In this document: one piece after another, positions 52,228 to 61,893 of the stretch | Position numbering within the stretch: the first letter of the stretch is position 1 | Layout of the letters: every line of letters begins with the position of its first letter | DNA from: Streptomyces sp. NBC_00464 | GTDB taxonomy: Bacteria > Actinomycetota > Actinomycetes > Streptomycetales > Streptomycetaceae | Reading direction: 5' to 3' | NCBI RefSeq assembly: GCF_036013915.1 | Contig: NZ_CP107899.1 | Coordinates: 2,976,001 to 3,040,000 of the forward strand | DNA: 64,000 nt | Position numbers and translations under genes: made by a program | Notes under the pieces: generated by a model | Database searches by the model: none | Seen by the model: only the letters and a program-made list of their open reading frames with translations | What the model was told of the DNA's origin: nothing

Positions 52228-52386
52228 TCACCCGCTCTCGTTGACGCGGGTGTTGATCCGCGCTATCTCCTTCACCCACTCCTGCCGCTCACCATGGGTG
52301 AGGTCGAGAATGTCCTCACGCTGCCAGTGGAAGTGGTAGGCGATGTACGCGAGCTCCTCCCGCAGCCGGGCAGGCGCGTACGTCAC
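52228..52386 (-). CDS. small eCIS assembly protein (DUF6760-like), 52 residues
   Basis: GTG at 52386 to TGA at 52228-52230 encodes MTYAPARLREELAYIAYH followed by FHWQREDILDLTHGERQEW. The aromatic YHFHWQRE pattern matches the small DUF6760-like proteins found beside phage-tail-like tube genes. The start is embedded in the preceding stop (TAGTG) and the stop lies 4 bases before the next gene, so it is clearly part of the operon. It probably corresponds to a tail-assembly chaperone segment. Confidence 0.8.
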   Translation of the reverse strand: MTYAPARLREELAYIAYHFHWQREDILDLTHGERQEWVKEIARINTRVNESG

Positions 52387-52877
52387 TATTCCCCCAGGCG
52401 TTCACCCGAGAGGTCCACCTCGAACGACCCGTGGCACAGCGGGCACGTCACCGCGGCGTGGGTGTGGCCCTCGCTGTTGATGCGGCGGTAGAAGTCCTGG
52501 AGGAACGCCACGTCCGTGGCGTACATCCGCTCGACAACCCCGGCGTGCACATCCGTGATGGAGCCGAGCCGGGTGATCACCTGGCTGAGCAGCACCACGC
52601 TCAGGTACGCGGGGTTCTCCTTGACCCGGAGGTCGATCTGCGGCCGCAGCTCGTCCCGTGCCGTGGCGAGCCGCATCGACCCGCTCCGGTGGACCTGGCC
52701 CTCGTCGTCGACGTAACCGCGCGGGAGCTCGAACTCGAACTCCGTACGCAGGTCCTGACGGTCCCGGTCCCGGGCGGGAGGAGGCGTCGGGGCTTCCTCC
52801 CGCGGGGCGGGCGCGGCGGCGGCGAGGGTGTCGAGGACCTCGTCGAGGCCGCCGCCGGAAACGGTCCTGCGCCTCAT
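52386..52877 (-). CDS. eCIS tail assembly protein with C-terminal zinc-finger-like motif
   Basis: 163 residues. A disordered Ala/Pro N-terminus leads to a conserved core (TEFEFELPRGYVDDEGQVHRSGSMRLATARDELRPQ... LSVVLLSQVITRLGSI) and ends with HAAVTCPLCHGSFEVDLSGE, a CPLC-H pattern that could bind zinc. ATG 52877 overlaps the tube stop by four bases. Similar proteins lie between tube and tape-measure genes of phage tails, where assembly chaperones are encoded. Confidence 0.78.
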   Translation of the reverse strand: MRRRTVSGGGLDEVLDTLAAAAPAPREEAPTPPPARDRDRQDLRTEFEFELPRGYVDDEGQVHRSGSMRLATARDELRPQIDLRVKENPAYLSVVLLSQVITRLGSITDVHAGVVERMYATDVAFLQDFYRRINSEGHTHAAVTCPLCHGSFEVDLSGERLGE

Positions 52878-53314
52878 TCGACGACGATCTCCTCGAAGGT
52901 GATGGTGACCGTCTCCGTCGCCGCGCTGGACTCGCCGGCCTTCAGGGAGGGGCCCTCCCACTTGCTGGCCCAGCCCTGCATCAGCTGAATGCGGCGGACG
53001 GTCTCACCCTTCGAGTCCTTGATCTCGATGGTGAGGTTCTGGCGAGCGGTGTCGACGGCTCCGTTGTTGAGCGTCTCCTTGATCCACTTGGTGAACTCGC
53101 TGCTCTTGTCGAGCCCGCGGGTGATCGTCACCTCACCGGCCTGGCGCGCGCCGGGCTGCTTGCGGATGATCTGCTTGCCCTCGGCGGTCACCTGACGGAC
53201 CTCGACGACTTCCTCCTCGACGGTCAGACCGCTGATCTCCTGGATCGACTCCACGAGATAGCCGCCGAGCTGCACGCCGAAGACGTGGGTGGAAAGAGCA
53301 TCGCCCTCTGCCAT
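52874..53314 (-). CDS. main inner tube protein (gp19/Afp1-like)
   Basis: A 146-residue tube-fold protein (HVFGVQLGGYLVESIQEISGL... EEVVEVRQVTAEGKQIIRKQPGARQAGEVTITRGLD). It follows the sheath gene after 59 bases, as in all phage-tail-like systems, and should form the hexameric rings of the long inner tube. Confidence 0.9.
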   Translation of the reverse strand: MAEGDALSTHVFGVQLGGYLVESIQEISGLTVEEEVVEVRQVTAEGKQIIRKQPGARQAGEVTITRGLDKSSEFTKWIKETLNNGAVDTARQNLTIEIKDSKGETVRRIQLMQGWASKWEGPSLKAGESSAATETVTITFEEIVVE

Positions 53315-53349
53315 GACTGTGTGTCACCTGTTCCGTTCGTTTGCCTGCG

Positions 53350-53373
53350 GGGTCACTCCTCGACGAGGACGGG

Positions 53374-53391
<18 letters not shown>
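53350..53391. repeat. 21-bp duplication at the sheath stop codon
   Basis: Two adjacent 21-mers, GGGTCACTCCTCGACGAGG and GGGTCACTCGTCGACGAGG plus two bases, match at 18 of 21 positions. On the coding strand they give ...VDE-stop and, 21 bases further in the same frame, VEE-stop. The sheath C-terminus therefore has a duplicated tail beyond its stop. Confidence 0.75.
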
Positions 53392-54900
<1,509 letters not shown>

Positions 54901-55077
54901 GCTCGCTCCTTCGGGTGGTCAGTCGTTCGCCTGTCCAGTCTTGCCCGGGGATGTCCGCGCTCGGTAGGCCTCGGAGTCCTGGCCATGGGGCAGGGCGACT
55001 GCCTTCCCAGGCACCCTGGGCGCACAGCGGGGCCCCTCCCCGGCGGCCGCGACACAACTGCGGCGCAGCACAAGGGG

Positions 55078-55098
55078 TTAGTTTCAGCCAGAAACTAA
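55078..55098. promoter_or_regulatory. palindrome in the sheath-operon promoter region
   Basis: TTAGTTTC and GAAACTAA form a perfect 8+5+8 dyad 178 bases before the sheath ATG. A second dyad, CGGGTATC (55122-55129) with GATACCCG (55143-55150), lies next to it. The region is otherwise gene-free from 54901 to 55404. Both are candidate binding sites for a developmental or stress regulator of the injection system. Confidence 0.55.
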
Positions 55099-55404
55099 GG
55101 CGATTACGCGACCGGCCCGGCCGGGTATCCACGGTCGCCGCAGATACCCGGAGATCCCGATCCGCTCCGGTGAGCGGGAGGGTTCACCGTGCGAGCGGAT
55201 CCCCCCGCCGACGAAAGGCCGGTAATCACCCGCGAAATACCGGTATTCACCCGTCGATGGCCGCTGCGGCGATTTGGTTGCGCGCACCGAACGATGTGTG
55301 AAGAAGCACACCCTGATGAACGGTCACACCGAGGTTTCCGCAGGCAGCAGCACTGTTTGTTCACGCTCCCGGAACGAGCGGGCAGGAATCCGGCGCTATC
55401 GTTC

Positions 55405-56736
55405 CTACGGTGCGATATCGCTCAGCACACCACTGACATTGAGTACTTGGTGGCACTTGGAGGCCTGTTTCCCGGTCGCCGGAGTGCCAGGCTTTGAACA
55501 GGTCACGGATGCGGTGACCTTGGCGTTTTCCTGAATCCGAATGGGGGTGACCCAGTGATAGTCCTGGTTGCGGAACGTCTCCAGAGCGATGGTCGTGATC
55601 TTCCGCTCACCGAAGGAGATGGTCAACACCCCTTCGTCTCCCTGGAAGTTCGCCACCACGATGTCGGTGACGCCGAACACCTTTCCTGCCGGGACCTGAT
55701 ACGTCTTGTCCTGCTTGGAGCCGGCACCCGTCTGCACGTCGATGGTCTCGGAGCTCTGCTGGGCGTTCAACTCGCCGACGCCGCCGGTCGATCCGGAACC
55801 GCCCGTGCCGGCACCGCCGGTACCGCCCGCCCCCGCCGTGGCGCCCTGGCCCTTCTCCTGGCCCTGCGCGCCGGCCGTGGCCTCGCCACCGGTCCCGCCG
55901 CCGGTCGCCGCACCGCCCTGCGGCCGCTCCCGGTTCTCCTCCTGGGCCGCCTTGGTCCCCGCCTCCTTCGCGGTGCTCCGGATCTCCGGCCGCACCAGCG
56001 CGAACCACGCCACCAGCAACGCGATCAGCGCCGCGAGGACGATCAGCAACCACTTCGGAAGCAGCGGGAGTTGCGCGAACTCGCCGGGCAGGGGATCGGC
56101 CCGGCCGGGCTGCTCGACCTCCTTGTCGGCCCCCTCGCTGTCCACGGCCCTGACCTCGAACGGCCAGGTGGCCGGAGCTCCGAACCAGATCAGCTTCCGG
56201 GCCCGCACCCGCAGACCCGCCTCGGCGGACTCCCCCGGCTGCAGGCTCCGGCGTTCCGGTGTGAAGGCGAGGCGGAGCTCCTCCCCCTCCTGCTTTCCGC
56301 TGAACACGACGTCGACGGGGGTGTTGCCCCGGTTCTGCACGGACGTACGGAAGCGTGCGCCCAGCCAGCCCCTGCGGCGGCCCGGCTCCAGCCGCGCCCG
56401 GAGTTCACGGAACGGCTCGACGGTCACCGTCGCCTCGGGAACGGCCACCGACTCGGGGTGCTCCGCCGGCAGAACACGTACGCCCAGCGGGACTTCGCCC
56501 GCCTTGACCTCATGGGACCGGGGCGGCGCGAGCCGCACCGTCACGGTCTCCGAGGTGCCGGGGTAGAGGGAGACCCGCTGCGGATCCACCGTGGTCCATG
56601 CCGCACAGTCACCGACCACTTCGAGGGTGTACGCCTCGACGATGTCGCCGTCGTTACGGACGGTCAGCGTGGTCGTCGCTTCGGCGCCGGGCGACACCGT
56701 CACCGTGGGTATGTCGAATTCGGCAGATGTGGTCAC
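55405..56736 (-). CDS. eCIS-linked single-pass membrane protein with Ig-like domains
   Basis: 443 residues. The N-terminus has no signal peptide. Two Ig-like or CARDB-like domains (VTVSPGAEATTTLTVRNDGD; RTSVQNRGNTPVDVVFSGKQ) precede one transmembrane helix near residue 230 (LLPKWLLIVLAALIALLVAW). A Gly/Thr/Ala-rich linker and a C-terminal beta domain with two Cys follow. The topology should be N-in, C-out. It lies between the sheath operon and the LuxR gene. Relatives carry names such as hydrolytic protein without evidence. A role in anchoring the injection particle to the membrane is inferred. Confidence 0.7.
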   Translation of the reverse strand: MTTSAEFDIPTVTVSPGAEATTTLTVRNDGDIVEAYTLEVVGDCAAWTTVDPQRVSLYPGTSETVTVRLAPPRSHEVKAGEVPLGVRVLPAEHPESVAVPEATVTVEPFRELRARLEPGRRRGWLGARFRTSVQNRGNTPVDVVFSGKQEGEELRLAFTPERRSLQPGESAEAGLRVRARKLIWFGAPATWPFEVRAVDSEGADKEVEQPGRADPLPGEFAQLPLLPKWLLIVLAALIALLVAWFALVRPEIRSTAKEAGTKAAQEENRERPQGGAATGGGTGGEATAGAQGQEKGQGATAGAGGTGGAGTGGSGSTGGVGELNAQQSSETIDVQTGAGSKQDKTYQVPAGKVFGVTDIVVANFQGDEGVLTISFGERKITTIALETFRNQDYHWVTPIRIQENAKVTASVTCSKPGTPATGKQASKCHQVLNVSGVLSDIAP

Positions 56737-56938
56737 CCTGCGAAGTTACGCCGCGCACCCGCCCCGCCAGCAGAGGCGGGAGGGCAATGTCAGGGCAGCG
56801 CGGCTGCCCTGACGGCACATCGGCTCCGGATCATCGCACCCCGTCCCCGGGCCAGGTCCCCCTGTTCCGGCACCGAAGGAGCGAGGACGAGGTCTGACGT
56901 ATCGGGTACCGACGGAAGCGGCTGAGAAGGACGAGTAC

Positions 56939-57688
56939 ATGACCATGACCACGACCACGACAGATACGACGAGCACAGGGACGGTAGGCAGCCGCAGCCA
57001 CAGACCGTCCACGCCCGAACTCCCCGCCCAGCGCACGCCGACCGCATACCCGGTGGGCACCCAGGCGGGCAGGATCTCCGTGGCGGTGTACGCGGAGGAC
57101 CTGATCCTGCAGACCGGCGTGGTGCACCAGCTGCGCCTGCGCCCGGAGATAGAGCTGATACCGGAGGAGGAGGCCGACCGCGCCCAGGTCTCCTTGGTCG
57201 TGGTCGACGTGGTGAACGACCCCACCATCCAGCTCCTGCACCGCCTCCAGCGCAACACCTCCACCCGCACCGGACTCGTCGTCGGCTTCTTCGAGGCCGG
57301 GGCTCTCCAGACCCTGATCGAGTACGGCGTCGCCGCCGTGCTGAGGCGCGGGGAGGCCGACCAGGACCGCCTCGTCCACCTGGTCACGGCGATCGCGAAG
57401 GGCGAAGGAGTGCTGCCCGGGGACGTCCTGGGGAAGCTCCTCGACCACGTCAGCAGCCTTCACCGCACGGTGCTGGACCCCCGGGGGCTCTCCCTCTCCA
57501 CCCTCACGGCACGGGAGGCGGAGATGATCAGGCTGGTGTCGGAGGGGTACGGCACCGCGGAGATAGCGCAGAAGACGTCGTACTCCGAACGGACCGTCAA
57601 GAACGTGCTGCACGAGGTCGCGACGCGACTTGATCTGCGCAACCGGGCGCACGCGGTGGGCTACGCCATGCGGCACGGCCTCATCTGA
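56939..57688 (+). CDS. LuxR-family regulator in the eCIS locus
   Basis: 249 residues. A Thr-rich N-terminus of about 45 residues leads to a receiver-like domain (about 48-165) that lacks a clear phosphorylatable Asp pocket (VSLVVVDVVND). A C-terminal LuxR helix-turn-helix (SLSTLTAREAEMIRLVSEGYGTAEIAQKTSYSERTVKNVLHEV, about 180-235) follows. AAGGA precedes the ATG. Divergent from the Ig-like membrane protein, it is the natural candidate controller of the system. Confidence 0.87.
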   Translation: MTMTTTTTDTTSTGTVGSRSHRPSTPELPAQRTPTAYPVGTQAGRISVAVYAEDLILQTGVVHQLRLRPEIELIPEEEADRAQVSLVVVDVVNDPTIQLLHRLQRNTSTRTGLVVGFFEAGALQTLIEYGVAAVLRRGEADQDRLVHLVTAIAKGEGVLPGDVLGKLLDHVSSLHRTVLDPRGLSLSTLTAREAEMIRLVSEGYGTAEIAQKTSYSERTVKNVLHEVATRLDLRNRAHAVGYAMRHGLI

Positions 57689-57757
57689 ACCCGCCGGTCG
57701 TCGACGGGCCCGTGACCTCCGCCGGTCGTCGCCGGGCCGTTGGCCTCCCGTACCGAC

Positions 57758-57796
57758 GGGCCCGCGGGGGCAAAGGCTGTTGCCCCCGCGGGGCCC
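57758..57796 (+). terminator. GC-rich hairpin terminator after the LuxR gene
   Basis: GGGCCCGCGGGGGCAA (57758-57773) pairs with TTGCCCCCGCGGGGCCC (57780-57796), with one bulged C. A 28-bp imperfect direct repeat (starting CCGCCGGTCGTCG) precedes it at about 57690-57746. The rest of the 303-base gap shows nothing else. Confidence 0.8.
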
Positions 57797-57991
57797 AAGT
57801 GCCGCGCGGGGGCTCGGGGATCACCGGGGTGTGGGGGCCGGACCCTGCGCGCTCGGGGCACTGTCCGGCGGTCGGCAGCCGCAAAGGGCACCGGGTCTTC
57901 CCCCGCTCCGGGTACTCCGGGCCCTGTCCCCGCTCCCTCTCGGGCCCGATGCTTGAGGTGGAGAACCATCGACCAGACTGTGAGGTGGACC

Positions 57992-60900
57992 GTGGCCGGT
58001 CCTGCTGTCCCGGCACGCCGTATCCGGTTGCGCCGGCTGAGCGGTGTCGTGGTGTTGCTGACTCCGCTGCTCGTGGCGGGCTCCGTGTCCGCCCCGCACG
58101 GTGCGACCCAGGCGCTCGCCGCCGAGGAGGCGGCGCCGGCCGACACCGGCCGGATCGCCTTCGCCGGCACCGGCCACCGCAGCCTCGGGCTGCGCACCTC
58201 CGAAACGGCCTCCAAGGACCTGTTCAGCACCGGCCCGGCCCACTACGACCAGGACGCCTTCGGGCTCGGTAGGACGCTGGTCTTCACCAGCCTCCGCGAC
58301 GAGGCGAAGCCCCAGGTCTACCTGCGGGATGCGGACGGCAACGTACGCAAGCTCACCGACGGCCTCGACGCCGCGCACCCCGAACTCTCCCCCGACGGCA
58401 AGACCGTGGTGTTCGACGCGGCCGAGCCGGGGCCCGGGGAATCGACCCAGCGTGACCTCTGGTCGATCGGCGTCGACGGCCTTGGCCTGCGGCGGCTGAC
58501 CAATTCGCCCGCCGACGAGACGCACCCGACACTCTCCCCGAACGGCACCCGGATCGCGTACGCGAGTGACGGCGGCCCCGAACAGGGCACGCAGGTCTAC
58601 GCACGGGACCTGTCCGGCGGGGTGGTGACCTGCATCAGCAACCCCGCCGAGGGCGACGCGAGCGAGCCGGAGTGGAACCCGGTGAACGACGACGCCCACC
58701 GGGACACCGTCGTGTACACCCTGCGCCAGACGCCGGAGTCGAGCACGGACACCGGGCACCGGCTGCGGATCACCCGAGGACAGGGGACCGGCCGCCCCCT
58801 GCTGACGGGCGCCTACGCCGGCTGGGGCAGCCGCTCGGCCGCCTGGGCACCGGACGGGAACGATCTGGTCTTCCTCAGCCCCAACACGGTCTGCGGATGC
58901 TCCGTCTACGACCACGTGTACCGGATCGGCTCCCTCGACAACCCGGTTCCGGTGATGAAGCTCTCCGAGGACCGTCAGGTGGAGTCCCCTGCCGTGATCG
59001 ACTGGGGGAACACCTGGAACGTGGTCGTCACCCACCGGACGACCGTGGAGCCCGACCTCGTCACGCTCCAGGACATGCGGCAGGACGGTTCGGACCCCCG
59101 CGATCTCCGGGTCGACGTGCTGCGTGAGGACCCGCGGGCCCGCACCAACACCAGTGAGGATCCCGCCGACGATCCGCTGTTCCACCCGGCGGCCGGCTAC
59201 GACCCCTGGACCGAGCGCCAGACCTACACGCCGGACGGCCGGAACATCGCCGTGACGCGGTTCGAAACCATCGACAACGTGCGTGTCCAGCGGATCTGGC
59301 TGGCCCCCACCGACGGGACGAACCCGGTGGCCATGGACCTGGAAGGACGGGGTGCCGGTGACTGGGACACCGACCCCTCCTACTCCCCGGACGGCACCAA
59401 GCTGGCCTTCACCCGGACGTCTCCCCCCGCTGCCGGCGGCACGGCGCGGCCCAGCCGGGTCCTCATCGCCGACGTCGCCACGAAGAAGATCATCGGCGAG
59501 GTCGTCCCGCCCGCCGGAGAGGTGGTGGGCGGCGACGCCCAGCCCGCCTGGTCGTCGGACGGCACCACGCTGGCCTTCACCCGCAACCAGGTGATCCGGG
59601 GCCTCGGCGGGATCAAGCACGTCTGGACCGCCCCGGTGGACGCCCTCGAACAGCAGGAGGACCTCAGCACCACCGGCTGCCCCGGCGAGTGCAAGGTGAT
59701 CGACGACAGCCCCGCCTTCTCCCCCGACGGCACGTCCATCGCCTTCAACCGCAAGGACCGCGCCGACCAGATCAACCACCGGGCCAGCGTCGTCGTCACC
59801 TCGCCGGACGGTACGGGCTGCCGGGTCGTGCTGCCGTCCTCCCGTCGCAACGATCCCACCGCGTGCCGCGCGCTGATCCCCGACGTCACGGCGACCGGGC
59901 CCTACCAGCCGCGTGACGTGGCCTGGTCGGCGGACGCGAAGCGGCTGGTGCTCAGCTCCCGCCGGGACATCGCGCCGAACTCCCCCGAGCAGCTGTCCGA
60001 ACTCGTCCTCGCCACGGGCACGCTGACCCCGTTGACCGCACAGCTGCCGGGCCGCCAGAAGGAACCCGCCTTCCAGCAGAAGGTCGACCTGGCGGTGACC
60101 GCGCCGCCCGTCGGCCCGTCGGTGGAGGCCGGTTCCTCGGTGACGATGACGGTCACCGTCACCAACCACGGCCCCGCCCCGTCCCCCGGCACCACCTTCG
60201 TCGCCGACGTACCGCCGGGCGTCCGCCTGGAGGAGCTCACCACCGACTCCGGTTCCTGCGGAGCCGGTTCACCGGCCTGCGACCTGGGCGTGCTCGCACC
60301 GGGCGCCGAGGTGGAGGTCACCGCACGGCTCACGGGCGTCACGACGGGGCCCTGGCAGATCGGCTGGTCGGTCACCGGAGCCGTCGTCGACCCGAACCCC
60401 ACCGACAACGCCACCGGGACGGCCGTCCAGGTCAACGACGTCCCCCCGGAGCCCAGCCCGTCCCCCTCGGCGCCCACTCCGGCCCCGCCGACCCCTTCTC
60501 CCGCACCGCCCGCACAGCCGCCGGCCCCGCTGCCGCCCGAACCCGAGGCGGGACCGGGAGTCGTCGTGCGGGCCCAGCCCAGCCCCGGATACGTGGGCGG
60601 GCGGGTCGTGGTGACGTACACCGTGCGCAACGGGAAGAACGCGCTCGCCACCGGCCTGCGGCTACGGCTCGGGCTGCCCGCCGGGATCCCGGTGACCACC
60701 CTCCCGGCAGGGTGCAGGGCCGGGGTGTGCACGCTGCCCGACCTGGCGCCGGGTGCCTCGTCGGTCCTGCGCGTGGTGCTCGCCCCGGACCGGGCCCTGC
60801 GGACGAAGGTCACCGGAACGCTGACCACGAGCGGCACCGACGCGGACCGCGGTGACAACGTCTCCCGGATCCCGCTGCGCATCCTCCAGCCGCGCATCGT

Positions 60901-61189
60901 CTCGGTGCCCGAGGTCGGCAAACCCGGGTTCGTCACCTCGGTACGCGGCAAGGACTTCCCGCCCGGCGTACCGGTGAAGCTCACCTGGAAGCCGGGGATC
61001 ACCGCGACCGCGCCGCCGACCCGTCCGGGCGGTGACGGCACCTTCATCGCGCAGCTGCTGATCCTGGTCAAGGACCGGACGGGTCCGCGCACGATCACGG
61101 CCTCGGGGCCGGGGTTCAGCCCCGTCACCACCGACTTCCTGGTGGTGACCGGCACCATCGTCCCGCCGGACGAGGTGGGGCGCAGGTGA
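57992..61189 (+). CDS. secreted TolB-like beta-propeller protein in the eCIS locus
   Basis: About 1065 residues from GTG 57992 (GAGG six bases upstream; GTG 57980 is an alternative). A signal peptide (RLRRLSGVVVLLTPLLVAGSVSA, cleavage near ALA|AEE) is followed by WD40/TolB-type propeller repeats (PELSPDGKTVVFDAAE, PTLSPNGTRIAYASDG, PSYSPDGTKLAFTRTS, PAFSPDGTSIAFNRKD). Two DUF11/CARDB-like Ig domains separated by a Pro-rich linker (about 810-830) and a final beta domain follow. It overlaps the DUF4255 gene by four bases (GTGA), so it belongs to the injection-system operon. An extracellular receptor-binding or docking role is inferred. Confidence 0.78.
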   Translation: MAGPAVPARRIRLRRLSGVVVLLTPLLVAGSVSAPHGATQALAAEEAAPADTGRIAFAGTGHRSLGLRTSETASKDLFSTGPAHYDQDAFGLGRTLVFTSLRDEAKPQVYLRDADGNVRKLTDGLDAAHPELSPDGKTVVFDAAEPGPGESTQRDLWSIGVDGLGLRRLTNSPADETHPTLSPNGTRIAYASDGGPEQGTQVYARDLSGGVVTCISNPAEGDASEPEWNPVNDDAHRDTVVYTLRQTPESSTDTGHRLRITRGQGTGRPLLTGAYAGWGSRSAAWAPDGNDLVFLSPNTVCGCSVYDHVYRIGSLDNPVPVMKLSEDRQVESPAVIDWGNTWNVVVTHRTTVEPDLVTLQDMRQDGSDPRDLRVDVLREDPRARTNTSEDPADDPLFHPAAGYDPWTERQTYTPDGRNIAVTRFETIDNVRVQRIWLAPTDGTNPVAMDLEGRGAGDWDTDPSYSPDGTKLAFTRTSPPAAGGTARPSRVLIADVATKKIIGEVVPPAGEVVGGDAQPAWSSDGTTLAFTRNQVIRGLGGIKHVWTAPVDALEQQEDLSTTGCPGECKVIDDSPAFSPDGTSIAFNRKDRADQINHRASVVVTSPDGTGCRVVLPSSRRNDPTACRALIPDVTATGPYQPRDVAWSADAKRLVLSSRRDIAPNSPEQLSELVLATGTLTPLTAQLPGRQKEPAFQQKVDLAVTAPPVGPSVEAGSSVTMTVTVTNHGPAPSPGTTFVADVPPGVRLEELTTDSGSCGAGSPACDLGVLAPGAEVEVTARLTGVTTGPWQIGWSVTGAVVDPNPTDNATGTAVQVNDVPPEPSPSPSAPTPAPPTPSPAPPAQPPAPLPPEPEAGPGVVVRAQPSPGYVGGRVVVTYTVRNGKNALATGLRLRLGLPAGIPVTTLPAGCRAGVCTLPDLAPGASSVLRVVLAPDRALRTKVTGTLTTSGTDADRGDNVSRIPLRILQPRIVSVPEVGKPGFVTSVRGKDFPPGVPVKLTWKPGITATAPPTRPGGDGTFIAQLLILVKDRTGPRTITASGPGFSPVTTDFLVVTGTIVPPDEVGRR

Positions 61190-61893
61190 TCCACGAAGTC
61201 GACGAGGGCCTGCGCCTGTTGCTGGTCGACGCCGGTCTCCAGGAGAGCGGCGTCGAGCTGGTCTTCGACGCCCCGACGAGGGACTGGTCCGCGCGGCGCA
61301 ACGCTCCCACGGTCAGCGTCTTCCTCTACGGCATCCGCGAGGACGCCACCCGGCGCCGTACCGGCACGGCCGAGGAGTTCGACGACGAGGGCGTGGTCAC
61401 GGGGCGGCGGAACCCTCCGCGCTGGTTCGAACTGACCTATCTGCTCACCGCGTGGACCAACCGTCCCCAGGACGAACACCGGCTGCTCTCCGAGGTGTTG
61501 CGCTGCGTGATCCGCACGGACGTGCTGCCCGACCGGATGCTCACGGGCAGCCTGGCCATGCTCGGGCTGCCCGTCGAGGTGGAGGCGGCGTCCGCCGGTT
61601 CCGGCGACCGTCCGTCCACCGTGGACGTGTGGTCCGCACTCGGCGGCGAGCTGAAGGCCGCGATCGACCTGCGGGTGTGGGCGCCGCTGGCCGGCGAGGT
61701 GACGGCCGTCGGACCGCCGGTCACCGAAGGCCTGTTGGTGCGTACGGCGCCCGAGCGCGACGGCGAGGCGACGGAGCCGGGGCGCCGGCTGCGCTACGAC
61801 GGGGCGTCGGACCCTGCCGGGCAGGGCTTCGCCGCGGAACGTGAACGACAGCTTCCGCCGGGCCGGCGCAGGCGTGGAGGTCCGGCCCGGTGA
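61186..61893 (+). CDS. DUF4255 tail terminator/cap protein (Afp16-like)
   Basis: 235 residues (VDEGLRLLLVDAGLQESGVELVFDAPTRDWSARRNAPTVSVFLYGIRED...) of the DUF4255/Pvc16-N family that caps the tube and sheath end. It starts at GTG 61186 inside the propeller stop and ends inside the ATPase start (GTGA). The last 30 residues are Arg/Gly-rich. Confidence 0.88.
   Translation: MIHEVDEGLRLLLVDAGLQESGVELVFDAPTRDWSARRNAPTVSVFLYGIREDATRRRTGTAEEFDDEGVVTGRRNPPRWFELTYLLTAWTNRPQDEHRLLSEVLRCVIRTDVLPDRMLTGSLAMLGLPVEVEAASAGSGDRPSTVDVWSALGGELKAAIDLRVWAPLAGEVTAVGPPVTEGLLVRTAPERDGEATEPGRRLRYDGASDPAGQGFAAERERQLPPGRRRRGGPAR

Noticed and set aside
50556..52244. Plus-strand 562-residue frame opposite the VQR-repeat gene
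   Set aside because: Gly/Arg-only composition, no domain, no ribosome site.
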